Positions 1-10,500 of a stretch of 64,000 nt of DNA are shown piece by piece. The position numbers and the translations under genes were made by a program. This DNA comes from Yponomeuta sedellus. Lineage: Eukaryota; Arthropoda; Insecta; Lepidoptera; Yponomeutidae. Within the stretch, counting starts at the first letter, position 1; each line of letters begins with the position of its first letter. The stretch spans positions 10,031,473 to 10,095,472 of the forward strand of contig OW203724.1 in assembly GCA_934045075.1 (NCBI GenBank), written 5' to 3'. Under the pieces are notes generated by a model, which was not told the origin of the DNA, did no database searches, and worked only from the letters and a program-made list of their open reading frames with translations.

Positions 1-120
1 CTGGGGCACGGGTCTCTTCCTGCATCGCAGAAAGGTTAGGCCATACTCCACCACGGAGGCCAAGTCCGGGATGGCGGAGGATTGGCGGATAACATATCTA
101 GTGAGACCTCCACTCCTATT
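1..120 (+). repeat. Dispersed repeat family A, truncated by window edge
   Basis: The sequence matches the middle of a family seen eight times in the window. Its core reads CTGGGGCACGGGTCTCTTCC, then a CACGG..GCCAAGTCCGGG block. The right part is diverged. It has no coding potential of its own; ORFs over this family elsewhere in the window are incidental. Confidence 0.7.
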
Positions 121-1362
121 GGTAACCCAAGCCCTGCCCGCCGCCCCACAATTGAACAGTGAGATATTCTTTAGCGCTTAGTAGACATCTATGTTTTTAA
201 CTACCACAACTTTCAACTTCTACACAACATGATCACTTGTCCTGGTTCCACACTAGGATACCCTGAGCTTCAGTAACCAGGCAAGGACATCACAAACATG
301 GGAATACACGCAAACTGAGGCCAGGCACACGGCCGGCCTCAGTGAGAATAAAACCCATGACCGCCGGCATCGTTATAAGACGTGAGACCGCTAGATCATC
401 GAGGCAGAGGGTGAATATATGGTGTTCTTGAAAATCGAACATTGTTATGTTATTACAAAAACAAAATTCCTTAAAACACTCCATCAACGCCTATAACTTC
501 ACTAGTCTGTGGGAGAGACTTTACACCGCAGGCTACTTAGATAGATAGAGAACACTTTATTGGACAACCAGAAAAAAGAATACAACTATGATTTTAGATA
601 GAGAAAGTACATAAAAAGGAAAAATGTACATATAAAGGAAAAATACACAGACATTTCTTAATCTAGTAGAAGTAGAGATGAAGAGTACAGACGGCAGTCT
701 TATTACTGAAAGTTATCTCTTCCAGACAACCTTTCGATGGAGTGGAGCAATACAATGGAGAAGAAAGTAGATGTACAAACAAGTAAAATCATTTCAGATA
801 ATTAAGAATTTAATTACGTAGACTATCAATAGATATGTACCAAATATTATATAAACATACAAAAATAATACGAAACTAAATACATACATAAATATATACA
901 TTTGTAAGCTAAACATATGGACAGGGCATAAATAAAACACAAAAATGACAACGGAACACTATTACAAATAACAGCAGTGAAAAGTGGCTAATACGAAGAT
1001 TTAGGAGTGTATTTGAAGCTTAATCTAGGTAGTCAGGAGTTTGTTATTATTCAACGCGAGTCGTCGGGTAATATTTTGCGTTACAGATACCTACATTTTT
1101 TCTCAATTTGCATCTGCTATCGGCTCCTCGAGTGACAATGAGATGTTTCGATGCAGTTTTGAGTTAAGCTGGTTGATGATCCGGTGATCATCATTCCCAT
1201 GTTCATTCATGCCTTCATTCTCTTTAGTCAAGGTTTAGGAAATTCCGTCGGTAGAGCCATTCATTTCTCTGTCCGTTTCCATCAGGTCCCTAGCCAGAGT
1301 GTTGTGGTGAACTTCCGAGTTTTCTTGCAATATCGTATTAGCGGTTGTAGCTAGATACTCAC
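121..1362. other. Non-coding stretch left of the last visible zinc-finger exon
   Basis: This is AT-rich DNA, probably intron of the minus-strand zinc-finger gene, because exon 8 ends in a splice donor here. Positions 533-600 read like the reverse complement of a non-LTR 3' terminus with a TAGATAGA tail. No exon completing the last finger was found, so it must lie left of the window. A reading frame on the minus strand around 1095-1345 is discussed among the rejected items. Confidence 0.4.
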
Positions 1363-1512
1363 TGCGCTAGAATTCTTCAGGTGCTTGCCACAGTTCGGGC
1401 AGACCACGGTCCTCAGACACGCGTGCTTCTCCAACTTCAATTCGTCCTCGAACAATCGGTAGCAGACTTTGCACTTGAACGATATATCAGCGTGCATTTT
1501 CAGTTTGTGGGT
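1363..1512 (-). CDS. Zinc-finger gene exon 8 (end of finger 6, finger 7, start of finger 8)
   Basis: The acceptor is AATTTCAG and the donor is GCA|GTGAGT; 50 codons, phase 0 at both ends. THKLKMH completes finger 6. CKVCYRLFEDELKLEKHAC follows, a finger whose last ligand appears to be Cys after a single spacer residue. Then VVCPNCGKHLKNSSA starts a finger that the intron cuts nine residues after its second Cys. Confidence 0.85.
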
Positions 1513-4500
1513 CTGAAATTTCAGCAAAATTATAAGTCGTCGTCAGGCTATACTAGTCCACTGCGGGACATAGCCCTCCCCTAAAGAGCGCCACGTTGTG
1601 CTATCATAGGGGGTAATGTTCATAATCCCCACGCTGGGCATGCGGGTTGGGGATCGCAGTTCGGTGGAATTGTACTCCAGGGGGCGCTGCTGCCCACCTC
1701 CCGGTTTGTGCCCCTTAGTCGCCTTTTACGACACCTGCGGGAAGAATTGGGTTGGTGCTGTTCTCTAGGCCGACACCACACAGCAGTATGCATCCAGAAT
1801 GCATAAAATTATAAGTATATGCATTCTAATTTGAGGGGAGGAAGCGGTGCGGTAGAACACCGGCTTCTCAATCGAAGCGCTTGAAGCGCTCGTGGTCTAG
1901 CCGTACAAAGTGATTGGAATCAATCACTTGATTATATTCTTTTTTAATGCACTAACCCGTGCTAAGGACAATTTTAAAAAAAACCTTATAAAGAATATAA
2001 TCATGTGGGTACAGCGATATCATTCCGATGTAAAAACCTAACTGCAAATACCTACTTTGCAGTTGGTATTTGCTCGGGGCTGCAAGTGATGCAAATTACT
2101 TCAGCCAGATGTCGCTGCCTGTAGTACGTAATACAGAGTATATTGTAAAGAGGTTCGAATTTTCACGGTGAGTCGCCCATTAGCTCAGTTGGTAGAGCGC
2201 TTGCACGGATAGCCAGAGGTCGCGGATTCGAATCCCGGCATTGGTGAATTTTTAGCCTCTAGGTTATTAAATCAATAACTTGAGTTAAGCAACAACAGGC
2301 GCGGTCAGGTACAGGATGGGAGACCGTCCCGTGACTACCGCTAGTGGCATTTTTCCGAGCGCTTCCGTGCTTCGCAAGGCACGTTAAGCCGTTGATGCCG
2401 GCTGTCATGTAATGGCAGTCTTTAGGCCATGTCAGAGGCCTTGTGGGCGGCTTGATAACTTCTGACAGTAAGGCTCGCCACTGTCTTACAATCCTCCACC
2501 AACCCGGACTTGGCCCCCGTGGTGGAGTGTGGCCTAACCTTCCTGCGATGCAGGAAGAGACCCGTGCCCCAGCAGCGGGGACATACAAGGGTTGATATCG
2601 ATTCTTAATTTGAGCGGAGGCAAGCGGTGCGGTAGAACACCGGCTTCTCAATCGGGAGGTCTTGGGTTTTCGGCATGTACGTGTTGTTTTGCGAGTTATG
2701 TACAATCAATTGAGAAGTAATAGTAGCAATACCACTCGATAACTGTGAGGAAACTGAGGTGTTCAAATTCCCTAAAGCTCGACACTGCCAATTAGTGCGG
2801 TGGACACGCGTGTTAATTAAGGCCATACTCTCTCTCTCTGGGAGAAGGCCTGTGCCCTGCAGTGGGACGTTTATAGGCTACATAAAAAGAAATCTTAATT
2901 CAACGGAAACCTGACGCAACGCCGAAAAGATCTGTCAGGATCGTAACAAGTGGCAGACCCTGGTCTCTCTGGATACGCCAGGATACAGGCGTGACTTAGT
3001 GTTATGTTTATCTTTGCATAGTGTACATAACAGGTAAGATAGTTATTAATATGAACAACTTACTTTTAGAGTGTGGTGATATTTAGATGAAAATGAACAC
3101 TGATCGCAAAAGTAATTCATCTGCGTGTTGTGGCCAAACATGTGAATTCGCAGGTTATTCTTCGCTGCGAAGCTGAAAGTTGAATTTTATTATTTTAGAG
3201 AGTGCCTCACAAGGCGATTCCCATACAAATACAGGTTTAATTACAAACGATATGCCGGATTGCGATAATATCCAGCATATCCGTGTCAGTTGACAAATGT
3301 TATCGCAACGAGCAACTTGCACGGTATTGACCGCCATCTTTCGCAAACGCGGCACTCGCTGACAATTATTTACATAAAGAAACCGTTCAAGTACGAGTCT
3401 GGCTTGCGCACCGAGGGTTCTGTACAAATTTGTAGGTGCTTACATATTGTAAATAGTTTAGAAATCCAGTATCGCAGTTTTTTTTTGTTTTGATTACAAT
3501 TGTGAATTTCATAGTTCTAGGTTAAACGGAAGACCCTATGAATTTTGGTTCCCGTAACGTAAAGGGCCGTAACAGCTAACGTGCTTTCACAACTTGTAGG
3601 AACTGTAGACCTGAATACACGGTTTAATTTGACAACCTAGTGGCGCAGCGGTAGCTCATCTACCCACCATTCAAGAGGTCCCGTGTTCGAACCCCGGCTA
3701 AAAAAAACCCCAGGTCTTGGATGTTTACATGTTTGTGAAATCGTTGTTTCTAATTCCCACGACACAGGGTATCCTAGTGAGGGGCCAGAAGCAATGTATG
3801 TACCTGTATGTAAATGTTATGTTAATTTTCAACTCAATACCGCCATGCGTTTCCGAGATAAAGAAGCTTGACAGACAGATGGATGGACGGGCGGACGAGA
3901 ACGTGATTCTATAAGGGTTCTGTTTTTTCTTTTGAGGAACGGAACCCTAAAAAAATGAAGCAGAGGGCAGCTGTTACGTCAGGAGTCAGGAGTGCTGTCT
4001 CGCTCGCAGAATCGGTAGTTTTTAGTTATTTTGAAGTAAATTAATATACTTTTAAATGTGGTTTGAGGGTTTGATATGTAATAAAATATCGAACATTTTA
4101 GACAAGTTTTTGGTTTCCTATATAAAGATAAGTTGTTTCCAAAATTGTTAATTTTATTATGTTTTTAAAACTGTTTCTATACGGATTTATGCTCGTTTAT
4201 TAAATTTTTACAATTTTCCGACGTTTCGGGTAAAATTGTAAAAATGTAATAAATGAGCATAAATCCGTATAGAAACAGTTTTAATCATGTCTAGTGCTCG
4301 TGTTAACCTCAGAAAAAAAATATTATGTTTCTCAAACAGAAACTGGGTACAGGATAACAAAAAATATGGCTTGATAGTTTTTATTTTCTACTCAATTTAT
4401 TGTTTAAAAAACTCTCAGCTACAACTATATTTATCAAAAGTATATTTTATTATAACAATAATTAGAAATGTTAGATTGTACGAGCAAGATAGCATGAACT

Positions 4501-7500
4501 AGATTTAATAAACACAAAAAGAAAGGTACTAACGTTTTTTTGCAATAGTCACAAATGTATTTTTTCCGACTATGAGCTCCCCACAGGTGCCCTTTCAATC
4601 TTCGAGCAGTCGCAAGGTGTTTGTTGCAAATTGGGCATGCTAATCCTGGAAACTGTAAGAAAGCCATAATACATGATTGTAAAAAATACTAACACACTAC
4701 TTATTATTTTATTAACACTGGTAATACATAGTTATATACTTACTAAACGCGTCTAATCGCGATTATTTAATATATGGGTAAAATGTACAACTAAAAGTTA
4801 CCTATAGTTAGAATATTTTCGGGGCTTAATCGCGTAGTAACGTCCGACATTGTCAGTGTAGTGTGTCGCAACCCTAATAGTGCTTTGTGATGGCTGATTG
4901 AGGGTAGTCTGAAACCTCATCAGCCGAAGATGCGAACGAGTGCCAGCCATCAGTCTTCTCGTGACCACGATGGCTGAAACGTCGTCGAAACGTCGAGGTA
5001 AAATAGCAATAAATTACTACGCGATTAAACCCGAAAATATTCTAACTATGTGTACAAGTCGCGAAAGTTTAAAATATGTTAAAAGTTACCTGTCGGTGAA
5101 CCACCTATCCTCACTACAGTAATCGACTGTACTCGCCACTTCAGTCTACCCGTGACCACGGCAACTGCAACGTTGCCGGAACGTGGTTGTTTAAAATAGA
5201 AGTTTGATTTTTGAACGCACCCATGACCGGCGGAACTACTTGACATCGGTCAGATGAGCTGAAAAATTGACTTCTTGTTTCTTGCTTGTTAAACGTGTGA
5301 TTTCCCAAAATTGTGTGGCAATTAGATTGCCGGGCTTATATCTTCGTGTGAAGAGCGAAATAAGTTCAGGGACGGATCCCAGTGTTTTTGTTATCGGGCG
5401 ACGGATCGCCCTAAATATTCTCATTTGGTGAAAACGTGGTGTCGTGAAAGTGCACTGAAGGTAGGTAGCTTTCTGGGGAAAGAGCTCTTGGGATAGACGG
5501 AGAAGTCTAGGGATCCCCAGACCTTCCAGTGCACCCATCCCGAACGGCACCGGCTGCCAAGTCGCGAGGGTTCGACGAAAACAGACTTTGTACAGTCTAT
5601 TTATTCTTACTTGTGCAATTTAGTAAACAAGATTCTAACCTTAAAATTGAGATTAGATGCCTAAACTAGACATTTTCTCACAAATTCATGAACTACAATG
5701 AACTATGTTTACAAAATTGGCAGCGTGTTATCTAAAAGAGTGTTCCAGGTTACTTCATTTATGGAAATATGGCAGTTTTGGACTAAAAAGTCACAGTTTA
5801 AGGGTACAATCTTTTTTACTAAATTGGACAAGTAAGAATAAATAGACTGTAAGTGCCTTGTTTTCATTAGTTTTTAAGTATTACTGTTTAGGTGGGTCCT
5901 ATACCCAACAGTGGTAATTACATTTTACCTAATAAATAATAGCGATTAGACGCGATCAATAGATAACTATGTATCAGCATATCAAGTCATTAAAAAACTT
6001 ATTGGTAACACAACAAATACATTCGTATTAAAACAAAAATTAAGAATTTTAATTAATTTATTAAATTTTCCAATTGGCTGTTGGAAAAAGTCTTTCGATA
6101 AGCAAATGTATAGGTAACGCTAACAGCTGAAATGTATAAACAAATGATTGAGAAGTTTTGACAGTTGCTTATTGAAAGTGGTTTAATTAATTATTTGACC
6201 ATACTGAAGAAACGGTTTTCAATTTAAGTCTTCAACATTTACATGTAGGTAACTCTGAGCTAACCTACGTACAGACAGACGGACGGTCGTAGAGAAACTA
6301 TATGGGTTCCTTATTGACTACGAAACTGTAAAAAATGGTATTAGTTCGCATTCCAATGGTATAAGACGTACAACTTAACTAAGGACCTTACAAGATTCGA
6401 TCTTCTTCGCGAGAGATGCCTCTTTATTTTGAGCGAATTATACAACAGGTATTAATATCATTGTACTGCTATTTATTAGTAGACTCATACAAGCAAATAA
6501 CAGCCATACTCTTGCTTATGTATATCTTTCAATGGAATAACTATAGGAGTGTATTAGACTCCAGGGCCCGATCTTTATAATGTATTCTCATCTTATAAAA
6601 TGATAAAAATCGTTAGAATGTGCGAGTGAAAGGGATGCCAAAGGAAAGTATGGTATTTAGTACCTCCCCCTCGTAATGCTTGGTCAGGTAATGATACTCC
6701 AAGTAGAAGTCGACTCTGTAAACTTTCCAACAGATGTGACAGCGGCGTTTGCTTTCTTCTATGTGTTTCAGGCGATGCGATATGAGCCGTGGCCATGGCT
6801 TGAAGTCCTCTTTGCAAATGGAGCAAATTGTGCCCTTTTTGTGCTTCTCCAGGTGGATGAAAAGGGACTCTCTGTTTTCGTAAGACTTCGCGCATAAACC
6901 TGCGGATGAAATACAGGGATAACTTTTAGAGGACTAGTAATATTGTTTGCCTGAAGCGCGGTAAAAAAAAATTTGTTAAGTGCCAAAAGGGCTACTATCA
7001 CATAAAGGATTATTAAAATGACAATGATGTCTGGAATTAAAGCCAGTACAATGCATGAGTTCTAGGTATTATAATAATTATGTAAACTCTGTTAATTAAG
7101 GACTTTGAAAAGACAAGTTTGGAGTTTTTTGTCCATTTCTTCTCCAAAATGATCTAGATTTTGAAATGGGCACCTAGTTTGAATTGTAACGTTCATTAAG
7201 CCGCAGTTTCTGCGCAACTTTGAATAAAGTTTTTATTTCATTTGAATAATAAATTGTTTTGATGAGCAATTAAATCTATTCTGTGAACAATAAAATGTCG
7301 AAAAAAATTGTTTCGTTCTTTTGGTCATCTTGTGGTCGGCATACAATGAATACTTGAGCAGCAGAAAATTTAGATTTATGAGCAGATAAATTTAATGATT
7401 AGCGGGAAATTACAATCAGCTGAAAATTCTAAATTTATCAGAGTTTAAATGGTTGTATTAAAGTTAAGTAATTAATTCACTTAAGGTTGCTGTTCTAGCA

Positions 7501-10500
7501 TCTAGCATGCTGTCTCGCTCGCACTATCGAAGATTTTTGACGATTGTAAAAATATTAGTATACTTTTTGGTAAATGTAGTCCGAGGCTTAGGTGGATTAT
7601 TAAACTACGGAGAATTAGGCGGAACACAGCAAGCTACTCCACGGTCTCATTCCAGAAGGCCAGCAGTGCTATCAAGCTTTCAGCCCCGTGTAGGCATGCC
7701 CGCTTTCCAACTATGATGTTTTGGGACCTGCTATTTGGAATCTTCGAGTGGACTTCGTGTTGTGAAAACCTACAGACCAGACCCTGCCTGAATAACTTAA
7801 GAAGTTGTCATTGGCGTTTTAGATTCAACAAAATGAATCAAAAACCCTCTTCTTCCAAGTCCGCACATTTTGGCGGCCAACTACGGAACCCTTCACCGCC
7901 TTGGCCCACGAACTTGGTCAGATAACCCCGGGTTTTCCTTAATCTATGGTTGATGATGATATCAACCCTTTATATGGCTCCACTGCTGGAGTGGAAGAGA
8001 CTCGCGCCCCAGCAGTGGGGCCACCCACTGATGGGGCGCGGGTCTCTTCCTGCATCGCAAGAAGGTTAGGCCATACTCCACCACGGGGGCCAAGTCCGGG
8101 TTGGTGGAGGATTGTTAGGCAGGAGGGCCTTACTGTCAGAAGTAATCAAGCCGCCTATAAGTCCTCTGACATGGCTTAACGACTGCCGTTACATAAAAGC
8201 CGGCACTAACGGCTTAAAGTGCCATGCGAAGGACGGAAGAGCCTCGAAAAAATGCCATTACCGGTAGTCACATGGATGGTCACCCGTCCAGTACCTGACC
8301 GCGCATGTTGTTGCTAAACCCAAGTATAGGGAAGAGCGGGTGATCGTGCTCTTCCACTATAAAGGAAAATTTGCCGCCAGGCAGATCGTATGCCTGGGGA
8401 CGGCCGGTCCAACTGTTGTTAGTCGGACGTTATATTTATGGTATGTCATTGAAACACTTTGATTGCGCGATGCAGGAATGTTGGAGTTTGTAGTGCGCGC
8501 GCAGAGTTGACATGTGCTCGCCACACCAAGTGATTGATTCCAATCACTCGGTTCCACTAGGCCACGAGTGCTTCGTGGTTATGTAATATAATGTCATATA
8601 ATCTATGGTTATGCTGTCTAAATTATACAATTTGGAAACCATTATCCAGACAGTGCTCATTAGCCCCGCCATTCACTAGCTCAGCAAGGCAATCATTTGA
8701 GATCTTACCACATCCGAATTTAGGTCATTAATGTGTAGTGCTTACGAAAGTTTTAATTCAAAAACTTACCACATGGTAAAAATGTATCAGTTGAATCTTT
8801 TTCTGTCTTTGGGACTGAATTGGCTTCTATTTTTTTGTGTCTACTTTTCTTCTTTGGAACTGATTGTGCTTCGGTTTTCCTCGGTCTACCCCTCTTTCTT
8901 TTAACCCCCGTCTCATCTTCAGATTTAACTTTCTTCTTCTCTTTTTTAACGGCTCTGCATTTTATTTCTGTAATGAGTAGGTGCCGGCTTTAGTAACAGT
9001 ACACGTATTAGACACTACTTAGTTGTCTTAAATTATCGTTAAATTTTCAAGTTAACTTAACTTGAAAATTTTAGTAGAGATCATAGTAGGAAAAGTAATT
9101 GGAATTCAAGAATTTAATTGTTATGGCGTTATTAATATTGTAAAAGACCGGTATTTATATCAAGCGAACAGAGTTCGCGGCCAGGGCATTTTTTTACGTA
9201 GACTCTATGTTTGCGCCCCAGTGCAATTCAGTCCAGAGTTTCTGTCTGAATTCTACCGTACCTATTTTTTTATTGTACATATTGGCTGTGCTATTAGTGT
9301 ATATTAATGTAATTAGATCTATGTAGGTGGTGTTAATGTTTAGGGCGGCCAAGGCATTGTGACATAAAAATGAAAATGTACAAAGATAGAAGCTTATTGA
9401 ATGTTATTCCATAGAGCTCCATACATTTTTGTATCAGTGCTGTGGCCACGCGTCCTTCTATAGAATAAGAGCAAGTGTGGAAGAAGGTGGAAATAAAGGT
9501 AATATTAAAATGCAAACAGAAGGATTTGACCAGTTCAACTAATACTAATTATACTATATTATATTATAGTATAATAAATACCTTTTGGTTCTGGTTTAAT
9601 GTCGAGTAAATGGTAGTCTTCATCATAATCAACATAGTCTTCTCCATCAATTTCTACTTTCACATTCAAGCCATCAAATTCTACTGAATCTTGTAATTTC
9701 AGACCCTGCAATTATAGTGTGTATGTAAGCATTTTGAAATCAGCCACAATGTGAAATTCGCATTATGGTTCTCTCTCATAGAAACAGCCGAATAGGGTAC
9801 AAAAAACGTCTGTCCGTCCGTCCGTCCGTCTGACTGCAGCTTAGCATACAGACAACAAGAAAGCTGAATTTTGGCATAATTATAATATACATACATAATA
9901 ATCACGCCAACAAAATGGTAGAACGAATCACCCCTCCCCCCACACCTCTTTCCCGGCTAAACCACTGAATTTAGAAACGTGAAAAAACTCAAGGCACATT
10001 AATGATTATTTCTTATTAAGACATTGTTATTAATAATAACCTTATAATTGACTTTTAATGTTTGATTTGATGTTAGAATGTTGTGAATCAATCTGTGATG
10101 TGTTATTTTTGTGTCTTAATTATTTGTGTGAATGTGTATGGATCTCAGTCTGAAATAAAAACATTTCATTTTCATAAAATTTGAATTTGAAGTTTTCTCT
10201 TTAGGCCTGATACATATATTCAGATACCTTATTTTTAGTTAATGTTGATGATAAAATGAGCAAATCATGTTATCATGAAACTCCGAGTAATAGGGAGGAA
10301 GTAGGTTTGTACACTGGCATGTACCAATGACTTTGTTTTCTAAGTTACACACATTTGTGAAGTTATAAGTAGCAATACTTCTTGCTAACTATGAAGGAAA
10401 ACTTTCTGAGAACACTTAAGTGTCACATACGAGGTGTTCACATACGAGTACCTTAGTGCTTAAAGTTGTCAATCCACTGTGGGCATGTGTGGTAATTAAA

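Noticed and set aside
1095..1345. A minus-strand frame just past zinc-finger exon 8 that looks coding-like (ATTANTILQENSEVHHNTLA, later GMNEHGNDDHRIINQLNSKL).
   Set aside because: It is out of frame with exon 8, is broken by a TAA, and exon 8 has a good GTGAGT donor at the end of a half finger. It could be decayed coding sequence, but I cannot support it as an exon.
2177..2245. tRNA gene (cloverleaf with boxes A and B), also at 26410, 26577, 46570, 47470 and others.
   Set aside because: All copies share long identical flanks and the TAGCCTCTA end, so they are heads of a dispersed repeat, not single functional tRNA genes.
9790..9850. CRISPR-like or tandem array suggested by TCCGTCCGTCCGTCCG.
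   Set aside because: This is the common GACGGACGG-type simple repeat inside insect retroposon tails, without spacers.
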